From the NCBI RefSeq assembly GCF_022539505.1, contig NC_061508.1:261584736-261648735 (forward strand): DNA of 64,000 bases, read 5' to 3'. Both the position numbers and the translations under genes were made by a program. The notes under the pieces are model-generated. The model made no database searches. It was not told the DNA's origin and was given only the letters and a program-made list of their open reading frames with translations. Positions 51,741 to 62,368 of the stretch are shown in pieces. This DNA comes from Lolium rigidum. Taxonomy: Eukaryota; Streptophyta; Magnoliopsida; Poales; Poaceae. Position 1 is the stretch's first letter. Each line of letters begins with the position of its first letter.

Positions 51741-53136
51741 TGATGACCCACAAGTATAAGGGATCGCAACAGTCTTTGAGGGAAGTAAAACCCAAATTTA
51801 TTGATTCGACACAAGGGGAGCCAAAGAATATTTATAAGCTTTAACAAATGAGTTGTCAATTCACCTGCACCTGGAAATAGACTTGCTCGCAACAGTTTAT
51901 CAGTAGTAACAGTTTTATAGCAGTGGTAGTAGTGAAGTAACAATAGTACTGAAATGAAAACAGCAGTAGCGATGATTGCAGTAGACAACAGGATTAAAAT
52001 ACTCTAGGCACAGGGATGGATGAACGGGCGTTGCATGAATGAGAGAGTCCATATAATAGAAATACATAGGCATTGCAAATAATAATGATATAAGCATCCT
52101 AGCATAATATAACCATAGGCGTGTGTTCCTATTTAGTCGTGCGTGCTCGCAATGAGAAACTTGCACGACATCTTTTGTCCTATGAGCCCGTTGCATCGGG
52201 GATTCTAGGGAAACTACTAGTAATTAAGGTACTCTTTTTAATAGAGTACCGGAGCAAAGCATTAACACTCTGTGAACACACGTGATCCTCACATCATAGC
52301 CATCCCCTTCGGTTATCCCAATTATCGCCACTTTGCGGCCTCGGGTTCCGGACAACAATATGTGTATACAACTTGCAAATATGATCAAAAACAATAATTA
52401 TCATCATGATTCAATAACAAGTTCAGATCTGAGATAATGGCACTCGGGCCCAAAGTGACAAGCATTAAGCACAAGAGGTTGCAAGAATGTTAAAAATACT
52501 AACAACGGATACTAGGCACTATGACCATAACAATCGTATAGCTATTACATGACCAATCTCATCCAATCCCTACCATCCCCTACAGCCTACAACGGGGAAT
52601 TACTCACACATGGATGGGGAATCATGGATGGTTGATGGAGAGGCGTCGGTGATGGCGATGGCGATGGTCTCCTCCAAATGCCCGTCCTGGCAGGGTGCCA
52701 GAACGGAGTTTCTGGTCCCCGGATTGGGGTTTCTGGTGGCAGCAGAGCAGCAGAACTCTTTCTGGAAAAACGTCGAACCCCCTCGGTTTTCATGCCAGGA
52801 GGCTTATATAGTGCGAAGGAGAGGTCGAAGGGGTGGCCGAGGCGGCCAGACCACCCCTTGGCGCGACCAAGGCTTGGCCCGCGCCAAGGGTGGGTTTGGG
52901 CCCCTCGTGGCCCCCTCTGTCTCGTCTTCTGGCCCCGGGAGTCTTAGGTGAAATATGGGAATTTCTACATTTTCCGGGTATTTTCTTGAAAGTTGGATTT
53001 CTGCACAAGAACGAGACACCAGAGTAATTCTGCTGAAAACAACGTTAGTCCGTGTTAGTTGTATTCAAAACACACAAGATAGAGGGCAAACAACAACAAA
53101 AGTGTTCGGGAGAGGAGATACGTTTTGGACGTATTA
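51741..53136 (-). mobile_element. 5' LTR of the Athila-type element (Z)
   Basis: The minus-strand LTR ends GTGGGTCATCA at 51741, next to the primer site. It starts TAATACGTCC at 53136 (TG changed to TA). Length 1396 bp. Its GC-rich part (about 52610-52930) contains a TATATAAG-like box (plus 52803-52811). Confidence 0.8.
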
Positions 53137-53821
53137 GTGGTCTTGTATATTTGTATGAACTAGGAATCGTTTCAATATATTGAATCTTTTATTGTTATTC
53201 AAATTTCTCATATTTTTCGGCTTGCGGTTTATAGATTCCTCACATATTAATTATGTTGTATCCAAATTCCCCACATTATTTGGCCACATTCTTGCAGGAT
53301 ACATTTTCAAGGGTGTCAAACCTTTCATCCATTCTTGCACATTAGTTTTATCATCGTTGTTCTCCTCTCCCAACTTGAACTGCACAATTAAAACTAAAAT
53401 ATTTTTGTTCTTTTTAATTTTTGCATGCATAATGTACATGACCAGAAGTAACTGATCAAAAGGAACAACTAAAATATTTTTGTGTTTTCATGATTTTCAG
53501 AACAATAAACTAAAACATAACAGGATAAAAATGATATAAAACAACGAGTGAATAGGGGGAGAAGTACTCCCCCAAGCTTGCGATCAAGCTAGTATCCCGG
53601 GTGGTAGTTGTATCCACCACTTGCGCCACCGTGATAGTAAGGAGGTGCACCTCCTGACGATCCCCCTCCGAAGAAAGAAGGGTCTTGCCCTTGGTACCCT
53701 CCATGCTGAGGCGCTTGAAAGCCCCATGGATACCCTTGTGCCTCTTGTTGTTGGGGCTCCTCTTGTGGTGGTGCTTCCTCCAAAATCCAGTCCACCCATA
53801 TGAATTATGCATATATGAATA
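53137..53821 (-). mobile_element. 3' internal fragment of an Athila-like retroelement
   Basis: A minus-strand ORF (53589-53795) is Gly/Pro/Gln/Tyr-rich (GFQAPQHGGYQGQDPSFFGG, ending YNYHPGY), typical of gag-like tails in Athila-type elements. It is followed by a PPT-like CAAGCTTGGGGGAGTA (plus 53565-53580). Element Z appears to have inserted beside or in it. At about 53186-53290 there are words shared with the tandem array (attcaaatt, cctcacat, ttatttggccaca). Confidence 0.5.
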
Positions 53822-55670
53822 ATTCGGTATATGCATAGTCACGCATATATTATTTTTCGAGTTCCGGTTTAAAGATTTAAAGATAATAATTATTTGGCCA
53901 TATTATATGAACAATGCATATATTATTTTATAATAATAATAATAAATGAATAAAAACAAAATTAATTCATATTCAAATTCCTCACATTTTTCTAATACTT
54001 ATGCATATATTATTTGTCTAGTTGCTGTATAAACATTTAAAGATATTAATTATTTGGCCATATTATATGAATAATGCATATATTATTTGATAATAATAAT
54101 AATAAATTAATAAAAACAAAATTGTTTCATATTCAAATTCCTCACATTTTTCTAATCGTTATGCATATATATTTGTCCACTTGTGGTGTAAAGATTTAAA
54201 GATATTAATTATTTGGCCATATTATATGAATAATGCATATATTATTTGCTAATAATAATACATGAATAAAAAATTATTACATATTCAAATTCGTCACATT
54301 TTTCTAATAGTTATGCATATATTATTTGTTCAGTTGCGGTCTAAAGATTTAAAGATATTAATTATTTGGATGTATTATATGAATAATGCATATATTATTT
54401 TATAATAATAATAAATGAATAAAAATAAAAAATAAAAATATTCAAATTCCTCACATTTTTCTTATAGTTATGCATATATTATTTGTCTAGTTGCGGTTAA
54501 AAGATTTAAAGATATTAATTATTTGGCCATATTATATGAATAATGCATATATTATTTGACAATAATAATAATAAATGAATAAAAAAACTATTTCATATTC
54601 AAATTCCTCACATTTTTCGAATAATTATTCATATATTATTTGTCCAATTGCGGTTTAGAGATTTAAAGATATTAATTATTTGGCCACATTATATGAATAA
54701 TGCATATATTATTTAATAATATTAATAATAAATGAATAAAAACAAAATTATTTCATATTCAAATTCCTCACATTTTTATAATAGTTATGCATACATTATT
54801 TGTCCAGTTGCGGTTTAAAGATTTAAAGATATTAATTATTTGGCCATATTATATGAACAATGCATATATTATTTGATGATAATAATAATAAATGAATTAA
54901 AAAAAATATTTCGTATTCAAATTCCTAACATTTTTCTAATAGTTATGCATATATTATTTGTCCAGTTGCGGTCTAAATATTTAAAGATATTAATTATTTA
55001 GCCATATTATATGAATAATTTATATATTATTTGATAATAATAATACATGAATAAAAAAAATTGTTTCATATTCAAATTCCTCACATTTTTCTAATATTTA
55101 TGCATATATTATTTGTCCAGTTGTGGTCTGAAAATTTAAAGATATTAATTATTTGGCCATATTATATGAATAATACATATATTATTTGATCATAATAATG
55201 ATAATAATTGAATTAAAACTAAAATATTTCATATTCAAATTCCTCACATTTTTCTAATAGTTATGCATATATTATTTGTCCAGTTGCGGTTTAAAGATTT
55301 AAAGATATTAATTATTTGGTCATATTATATGAATAATGCACATAATATTTGATTATAATAATAAATGAATAAAAACAAAACTATTTCATATTCAAATTCC
55401 TCACATTTTTCTAATAGTTATGTATATATTATTTGTCGAGTTGCAGTTTAAAGATTTAAAGATATTAATTATTTGGCCACATTATATGGATAATGCATAT
55501 ATTATTTGATAATAATAATAGTAAATGAATAAAAACAAAATTATTTCATATTCAAATTCCTCACATTTTTCTAATAGTTATGCATATATTATTTGTCCAG
55601 TTGAGGTTTAAAGATTTAAAGATATTAATTATTTGGTCGTAGTATATGAATATTCAAATTCCTCACATTG
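53822..55670 (+). repeat. AT-rich tandem array, unit about 157 bp, about 12 copies
   Basis: The marker ctcacattttt recurs at 53981, 54141, 54293, 54450, 54607, 54767, 54925, 55080, 55243, 55400, 55560 and, shortened, 55662. Spacing is 152-163 bp, with the last unit only about 102 bp. Each unit has gcatatattattt, ttaaagatttaaagatatt, ttatttggccat and an (ATA)n run of varying length. Copies are about 90% alike. Confidence 0.92.
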
Positions 55671-56112
55671 GAATTCTATATTATTATCTTATGGTAGTAT
55701 TTACAACAAGGTACAACCACATTCGCGGAAGTAAAGCAGTAAAGACCGATGAGTTAAGCGTGATAAGGGTGGAGTAGTGTGAGGATGGGTGACCGATCGG
55801 TAAGTGTCTAGAATTTGAGTATAGATTAAGTGTAATTAGTGTTAACAATGATCCAAGTGAGAGAGTAACGAGTCAAACAAAAAGATAAGAAAATGAAAAT
55901 AAAAAAAGAAAAATGAAACCTTTTATCCCGGTTGGGCTTATAAGCCGGGAAAAAAGATCATCCAGCCCAAACCCCTGCATCGCAGCCACGTGGTGGACTA
56001 TATATCCCGGCTGGTAAGCGGGCCGAGCCTTTTATCCCGTCTCTGTTGTCCCGGTTGACCAGCCGGGACAAAAGCCTCTTACGGACAGGGACAATTGGCC
56101 GTTCAATACTAG
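55671..56112 (-). mobile_element. CACTA-type terminus with 5S-like module
   Basis: On the minus strand it begins CACTAGTATTGAACGGCC at 56112. Subterminal inverted words are cccggttgggcttataagccggga, split as cccggttggg and aagccggga, and tcccggttgacc with cagccgggaca. The other terminus was not found, so size is unknown. Confidence 0.55.
55745..55815 (+). ncRNA. 5S rRNA-derived sequence (3' half, with pol III internal control region)
   Basis: gagttaagcgtg, gagtagtgtgaggatgggtgacc and the tail gatcggtaagtg align in order with plant 5S rRNA (A box, intermediate element, C box). The first half of 5S is missing and there are many substitutions, so it is not a 5S gene. Confidence 0.65.
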
Positions 56113-56765
56113 TGCATCTTGCCCTCCAACGCCGATTACAAAATACAGGCGCTTGTATGGCTATCTGAGCTCTAGCACGAAGGAAATAAGTCTAGCTCCC
56201 GGCGTCAGATGTTGCGTCGACGCTAGCCTGATTCCTGAGCTCGGCCGGAAATATGAGAAAACTGCTGGGATATCAATCCTAGCGTAGGGCCTTAGCGCCC
56301 CCATTGAAGATGCCCTAAGGGCAGCGAATAGTTGGAGTAAAAGAGGATGGGATGATAGCGGGCAGCGACTAGGGTTCCCGGGCCGTCCCCTGTGAGCGAT
56401 GCGGGGACGTTCTCCAGGAAAACGATCTGCTTGGTCACGGAAGTTCCAATTAAGGAGGGCCAGCGCTGTGACTGCCATGCAGACACCTAGCTATGAGTAC
56501 GTGAGAGATCAGACACTCATTGAAGTTAAGTGTACTGGCCCCTCAGATCATCTCTTATAAATCCGTATATTATATATTACCCGCAAAAAAATATATTAAA
56601 TTTGGTAACGTACTAGGACAATGCACGCAAATCAATGTGTAGATATATGTGTAGGAGAGTAGTGGCACCCAGGTCCAGCCCACCAAGAATTAGCGCTCCA
56701 GATTTGACACTTTGGTGTTTCGTGAAAGATAAAATATTATTCAGTTCGTACTGATGTTCCTATCA
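56113..56765. other. Intergenic between the CACTA terminus and the Mutator-like element
   Basis: No recognized gene or repeat. A minus-strand open frame at 56161-56478 has no domain that I know. Confidence 0.4.
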
Positions 56766-56774
56766 ATAATAATA

Positions 56775-56872
56775 GAGATTTCTATTTTCGTGCCCACGGG
56801 TCCTTAGTTGTGCTCAGTTTTCCCCAGCACCTTAGTTTTTCCTCAGTTTTTCCCAAGTTCTTGTTTGAAACG
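56775..56872 (+). repeat. Left terminal inverted repeat of the MULE
   Basis: Pairs with 61589-61686. It contains the word ctcagttttt/ctcagttttcccc twice. Confidence 0.85.
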
Positions 56873-57528
56873 CGCAGAAGCAGCTCAGACGGCAGGATTC
56901 CCGTTTAGTTGACCGTTCCGTGATGACGTGTGGGGCCGCGTCGTGTGGACCCGCGTCGCGTGAGGCTGGTAGAAAGGGACCGCATGGGACAGGACGAGAT
57001 AGCGTTTGGTTACACGTGAGCAGGAGCTGGGTTTTGTCTCTCTCGGCCCAAATTGGCATTTTCCCTTTTAAGAGCACCTTTTCTGCCTTCTTCTCTCTGC
57101 CTTTTTCACCTAATTAGTATCAAATCTAGAGAAGTTTGCATTTATGTCTTTCTTCAATTATTATTTGTGCCTTTTGGCCCTCGTTGTTTGCCCAATATGG
57201 CAGCAAATCTAGTAGGGAGCCAAATCTAGTACTCCATCTAGTCCATATGTATGTAGTTAAATCTAGAAGCAAATCTACAGAGAATGTACGATAAATTCAC
57301 ATGGTCATATAGTAGAATAGGGATAGATAATAGGGATCCCTCCCTAGATAATAAGCTGCATACAGAAGCAAAACATAGTAACAAGTTCGAGGTTCTTCAC
57401 AGCAGCATCATACAAACAACATAACAACAAGGGATCCCTAGCTAACAACAAAGGGATCCCAACAACAAAATGGAGGAGGCAGCAGCAGCACACGTCCAGG
57501 ACTCCGCCTACCCCATCTTCCTCTGCCT

Positions 57529-58660
57529 TCACTTGTTGCTCCCCTTCGGAGCCTTGGGCTTGAGCGGAGGCATGCGCCCGGCGGAGATCTCCACCCGCTG
57601 GATGCTGCGGAGATGCAAGCCGAGCGTCATGTGCTTGGCGCGGAAGGAGTGGGGGTTCACCGACGCGCCGACCTTGGGGTTGGTGTTGCCGATGCTCTCG
57701 GCATGCGTGAGGAGGCAGTTGAAGTCAGTGTCGCCGAGCCTCCTAGTGCAGAAGAGGCACCTGTAGACACCCTTGGCGAAGTAGGAGACGTACTGGCCGA
57801 CCTGCAGCCTCCGCAGCACCTGGTGAGTCTTGATGTCATGGTGCTCGACGTCGCTGCCAGACAGCTGATCCATATCAAACGGGAATTATTAGTGAATGAG
57901 TTGCAACGATGACTAACGTGCATGCTAACAAAGTTAGGAAAAACAGAGGCAGCCTCAGTTAGAGTGGACACGATTATATGTCTACAGGGATGTAGTCAGC
58001 GAACCAAAACTCATGCACAACAGATTTGTACACAGAAATGGTTCGCTGAATCCTCCCCGTAAAAATCTGTGCCCACCGATTCATCATAGGAAAAGAAACA
58101 GATTCCAGTTCTGAACTTGAACACATTCCAGATTATTTGCAAAATTAAATGGTTGATATCTTTTGATTCGTGCATAAAATAACTGATTGAGATCCTATGA
58201 TTACTTGCATAAATTAACTGATTGAGATCCCATTATTACTTGCATAAATTAACCGAACGGGCGAACCCCAAATCTTAAACAAAATCAAGGAGGGGTCAAA
58301 GCAAAATGGAATAAAATCGGCGTAAATATTAGCCCAATACTCATCCATCCACATATCCATCTACACCAGCAAAAATAGGGTTCAAAAAGGAATGGGGAAC
58401 AAAAAAAGGAAGCAAACCGTAGTTACCTCGTTCCATGCGTCCTCCATGGAGGTGTCGTAGGGGTTCGGGGGCGGGACGTACGGCACATACTTGTAGGGGT
58501 CATATCCCGGCGGGATCTGACCGCGACCGGCGGCAGCAACCTCCGATGCACCGGCGGAGGAGGCGGCGACGTCCGTTGAGGGGACGACGTCGAAGAGGGA
58601 GGCGTCGCGCTTGGAGCCGACGGTGCCGTGGACGATGGGATTGGCATTCTCCATGTACAT
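57529..58660 (-). CDS. Small zf-XS-like zinc-finger protein (2 exons, 189 aa)
   Basis: Exon 1 is 58660-58427 and exon 2 is 57864-57529, joined by a 562-bp intron with GAG|GTAACT and ATCAG|CTG sites, phase 0. The ATG at 58660 is used; a second in-frame ATG at 58654 is possible. Residues 1-78 are low-complexity with a Pro/Tyr stretch (YDPYKYVPYVPPPNPYDTS). Residues about 90-165 look like a zf-XS finger: Cys114 and Cys117 (YRCLFCT), His132 (LLTHAES) and His156 (FRAKHMT), spaced C-x2-C-x14-H-x23-H. The tail is basic (GRMPPLKPKAPKGSNK). zf-XS fingers occur in SGS3/FDM-type RNA-directed silencing proteins, but the XS RNA-binding domain itself is absent, so a silencing role is not established. The frame is intact. 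The gene sits inside the MULE terminal repeats. Confidence 0.8.
57865..58426 (-). other. Intron of the zf-XS-like gene
   Basis: Good GT-AG sites. It contains a short AT-rich direct duplication (aactgattgagatcc twice, about 58170-58230). Confidence 0.75.
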
Positions 58661-58778
58661 CTCGCCGGCATAGGAGAGGGAGAGGGAGAGGGTTTTTTGC
58701 TTTGGAGAAGATGATGGGACGTGAGAGAGGCGGCGTTGCGTGGGCGAGTGAGAGTGACAGAGATAGTGGGAGGAGGCG

Positions 58779-58787
58779 TCTATAAAG
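58779..58787 (-). promoter_or_regulatory. TATA box of the zf-XS-like gene
   Basis: The plus-strand word ctataaagg is TTTATAG on the gene's strand, about 120 bases upstream of the ATG. Confidence 0.45.
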
Positions 58788-58800
58788 GCGAGGGGTGGTT

Positions 58801-58977
58801 AATGCGACCCGCGTCCCTACGCGTCCACCGCCGCACGTCCGCACGTCTTGGACTTCTGCAATGCGACACGCGTCCACGATTGCACGTCTTCGACTTCTGC
58901 ACCGCGACCCGCGTCTACGCGTCAACAATTGCACGTCTTCCATTTCTGCACCGCAACACGCGTCCACGAGTCTAACC
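58801..58977 (-). repeat. Promoter tandem repeat with CGCG and ACGT words
   Basis: Four imperfect copies (about 58801-58859, 58860-58902, 58903-58951, 58952-58977) share gcgac(c/a)cgcgtc, tgcacgtcttc and tttctgca. They sit directly upstream of the TATA box. CGCG boxes are CAMTA-type sites and ACGT cores are bZIP-type sites. Confidence 0.75.
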
Positions 58978-59735
58978 CTGGAAATTTAGATATACTCAGG
59001 TATAACCTCGAGTAGTATACTAGCATTTTTTGTGTGCTCAGTTTTCCCCTTGAGTGCTAATACTGGCTAGTGCAATATGCTCAGTTTTACCCTCAAGTAG
59101 CTGGTCAATAGGCAGTCAACAAATGAGATTAACTAGTTAAATGAGTCATTTAATGGGCAAAAAATTCCGAAAAATAGTGGCACATACTCATGGAGTCTTT
59201 ACCACAAATTGGCAGTTCTCAAAACATAAATAAGTCATAGATAAATCAAGTTTTACCACAAATTGCCACTTCTCAAAGGCCTTCTCAAATCACCTAGTAG
59301 CTATGAAGGTGCATGGTTTTCCACAATAAGCCCTTCCCAAAACAGCTTTCCCCAAAACATACTTTGTCTAAATGAGGCCACAATTCTCACACTCATATAT
59401 ATTTGTATTGCCAATAGTTTGAGATAGGCCAAGATGGGTTTCATTGTACAAAACACGCATTTTCCATTTTTTAAATCTCATATTTGAATCCCTTAGTCTG
59501 TTTATTACATAGGTGCCCTTGGTTTGTTGATACTACTCAGTTTTGCCCTCTCCCTCCACAAATTCTCTCACACGTGCAATATTGCCATGATTGGTCTAGC
59601 CCATGTCACGCGGATCGTGCCCGCCGACCGTTGATTGTATGATCTAACGGGCAGGCTAACCCCTCTCTCTCTCTCTCTCTCTCTCTGTCGGCGGTTACCT
59701 TCCACTCTCTAAGTATGCTAAAGGGCGGTTTTCTG
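58978..59735. other. MULE interior, no gene
   Basis: It contains ctcagtttt(c/a/g)ccc words at about 59039, 59089 and 59535 in the same orientation as the left TIR, and a (TC)n run at 59664-59688. No coding sequence. Confidence 0.5.
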
Positions 59736-60010
59736 TATTCATTTTCACGCGCTAAAAATTATAAACTCTTGTAGGCATTACTTTTCACGCAAAAAATGAT
59801 AAACCATCACCGATTTGTTGTAGCCATTAATTTTCACGCAAAAAAATGATAAACCGTACCATCACCGATTTGTTGTAGCCATTAATTTTCACGAAAAAAA
59901 TGATAAACCATCACCGATTTGTTGTATCCATTACTTTTCACGCAAAAAATAATAAACCATCACCGATTTCTTGTAGCCATTACTATTCACGGTAAAAATG
60001 ATAAACGAAC
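59736..60010 (+). repeat. Tandem array, unit about 50 bp, about 5 copies
   Basis: The unit contains ttttcacgcaaaaaatgat and aaaccatcaccgatttgttg. Starts are near 59736, 59776, 59825, 59880, 59926 and 59978. Confidence 0.85.
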
Positions 60011-60067
60011 CAATCTATCTATCTTTGTATTTGAAGGTTGGAAGGGTTCACCATCTACTTATGTTAA

Positions 60068-60570
60068 CTTTCGAGGTTTTGACCTGAAAACAAATGGGTA
60101 TTATAAAGGGAAATAAAAGTTCAAAAAAATGTAAAAACGAAACAATCTACCTATCTTTGTATAGAAGATCGTCTCGTATGATTTTTGAGGTCATTTAGAG
60201 AAGGTAGAAAAAAATCCCTTTTGAGAAGGTCGAAAAAACCTAACTTGTTACAAAAGCTGGTTTCAGTGAGACCTAACCAAATTTGGCATACATTATGCCA
60301 TATCTATAACAACAAGGATATCTAAAAGGTAAAGTTTCACAAAATTTGAAATTTAGGGCGAAAATGATGCTATACATGATGCTGTTTTTCGAGGTTTTGA
60401 CCTGAAAATAAATTGGATATTATAAAGGGAAATAAAAAGTTCGAAAAATATAAAAACGAAACAATCTATCTATCTATGTATAGAAGATCAGCTGTATGAA
60501 ATTTGAGGTCATTTAGAGAAGGTAGAATAAATCACCTTGTTAGAAAAGCTGGTTTCAGTGAGACGAAACG
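60068..60570 (+). repeat. Two direct copies of a ~200-bp unit
   Basis: Copy 1 is about 60068-60272 and copy 2 about 60387-60570. Both begin tttcgaggttttgacctgaa and end gctggtttcagtgagac. Identity is roughly 85%. Confidence 0.85.
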
Positions 60571-61588
60571 GCGTGCATTTAAGCAAAGTGATTTTTTCGA
60601 ACATCTCCAAATGACCCCAAATTTGCCATACGTGTAACAACAAGGAACCCTATCTAAAAAGTGTCAAAAAAGTTTGCTCAACCGTATAGCTCTATCAAAA
60701 AGAACCTCAACATGGCGCTAGTATAATTTTGGGCTTAGTTACAAACTTTCGTTACCTAACCTTCAACACGAAACTTGTTTCAAATCACTTTTGGCGTAGA
60801 AGAAACAAATCCCACCTTGATACGAGCACCACAGCCTCCAAACGATGTCGATGCCGATATCGGCATGGTCAGAACGGCTATGCTCGCCGCCACTGCTAGG
60901 TCACCGTCGGGATGCACCCTCAATCCCGTCCCCTCATTCGATCACTGACACACCAGAGATACCGCCGAGGCCAATGCCGAACGTACATGCTGATGCCAAT
61001 GCCGAACATGCATGCACGCCGCTGTGGGCACGGCCACGCCGCCCCGCTATGCTGGACGCCACAGACCACCGCGAGGTCTTTCCCTTGGCCACCACACTCT
61101 TCTAGCACCCATCTATACACGCCAGAGAGGAGATACACTAGTTTTCTCTACATTGCTCGCGTTCGTGTCGGACACGGTCAGTCAAAGTTTTGAGGTAGTC
61201 GTCGATGTCGTCGACCATTTCTTCTCTTCTTTGCATGGTTAAACGTTTCTAGTTCATATCTATCTAATGTGTCTGGTCTCGCCTCATGCAGCTCTTTGTG
61301 GACGTCGATCTCATCTCGGCACACCGCAGGCCACCTCCTCCGTGCCATCGCTGTAGAGCTCCGTTTAAAAATCTATTCCTACCCGTGTATTGCCCCTTGT
61401 ATCAGCGCAATGCCCCAGTTGTCATTTGATATACCGAAGCCCCACTCGTGCGCGTTTTGGTCAGAGACCGATGCTTACGGTCAAACAAAGATGGATGGTT
61501 TGACGTGTCTTTGCGGGCTCTACATGGCCCCACTAGTCAGAAGATAACGGTCAACCGTCGGGCAACCAGCCGTTACAGCACCTGTGAT
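60571..61588. other. MULE interior, GC-rich part without recognized gene
   Basis: 60845-61500 is GC-rich and resembles captured exon DNA (open frames on the plus strand), but no domain is recognized. A small imperfect repeat (gatgccaatgccgaac and gaggccaatgccgaac) lies near 60970-61010. Confidence 0.4.
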
Positions 61589-61686
61589 GGTTTTAGACAA
61601 GGTCTTGGGGAAAACTGAGGAAAAACTAAGGAGCTGGGGAAAACTGAGCACAACTAAGGAACCGAGGGCATGAAAATAGAAATCCC
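61589..61686 (-). repeat. Right terminal inverted repeat of the MULE
   Basis: Inverse of 56775-56872, followed by the second ATAATAATA. Confidence 0.85.
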
Positions 61687-61695
61687 ATAATAATA

Positions 61696-62094
61696 TGTCC
61701 GTGGTGACTTTGTCAATCTCAATACCCGTCGAATCAGTTTTTTATGTTCAGTCTTTAGAATATGTTCATAGAGATAGGGTGTGCGGGAGTGCATTAATAG
61801 TGGTCGTCTATGTTGTGTTTCGCAAAAAAAAAAAACTATAAACAAGCACTTGTCCGTCACGAAGTAGTATCACTCTTTCTGCCAAGAATTATTTGAGAAA
61901 AATGACACCAAGAGGCATATAACGACTACCACCCAAAACCATGGACTTTTATAATGTCTACCTTCCCGTCCTCATTGCATAGTGTATATCTTTGCACGAA
62001 TAGTATTTCTTAGTTATCTGTGAAATAGTTATTTTTAAATAGATGTGATACATATACATTCTTAAGTCGAATTTCAAAAATTGAAACCTAACGT
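61696..62094. other. Intergenic, nothing recognized
   Basis: AT-rich; a poly-A run at about 61823-61835. No gene. Confidence 0.45.
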
Positions 62095-62100
62095 ACTGAG

Positions 62101-62362
62101 GGCTTTTTTTGATTCATGGTATATGAATAGAAATAGAAAACATATAGGATGAAGATGCCATGTTTGCTTGAATCCTATGGAAGAGGAATTTTCTTTGATT
62201 CCGACATTAATGTTGTTTTTGTTTGCAATTTACACTATGAAATTCTCATGCAATTAGTTTCTATAGGATACGATCCCATTAATCAAACATATTTTACAGA
62301 AGAAATAACATAGGATCTTAATCATACAGAAATCCTCTAAACATCCAACGAATCAAAGAAGC
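62101..62362. mobile_element. MITE (262 bp) with terminal inverted repeats
   Basis: The left end ggcttttttttgattcatgg-like mirrors the right end, which in reverse reads gcttctttgattcgttgg. Direct repeats actgag flank it (62095-62100, 62363-62368). The six-base duplication does not assign a superfamily with certainty (PIF/Harbinger or hAT-like). Confidence 0.6.
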
Positions 62363-62368
62363 ACTGAG

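Larger units (their letters stand above)
56775..61686. mobile_element. Mutator-like element carrying a zf-XS-like gene (Pack-MULE type)
   Basis: The left end starts GAGATTTCTATTTTCGTGCCC and the right end, in reverse, GGGATTTCTATTTTCATGCCC. The two agree strongly for about 95 bp (ccttagttgtgctcagtttt is common to both) and weakly to about 180 bp (gttgaccgtt; gtggggcc). A 9-bp target duplication ATAATAATA lies at 56766-56774 and 61687-61695, the Mutator signature, although its low complexity makes it weaker. Inside are a two-exon gene (57529-58660, minus), its repeat-rich promoter, a 50-bp tandem array and two copies of a ~200-bp unit. No MURA transposase is visible. Confidence 0.8.

Noticed and set aside
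51653..51988. N-terminal extension of the gag frame
   Set aside because: It runs through the primer site and into the LTR, so the real start is the ATG at 51652.
55745..55815. A 5S rRNA gene
   Set aside because: Only the 3' half aligns and many bases differ.
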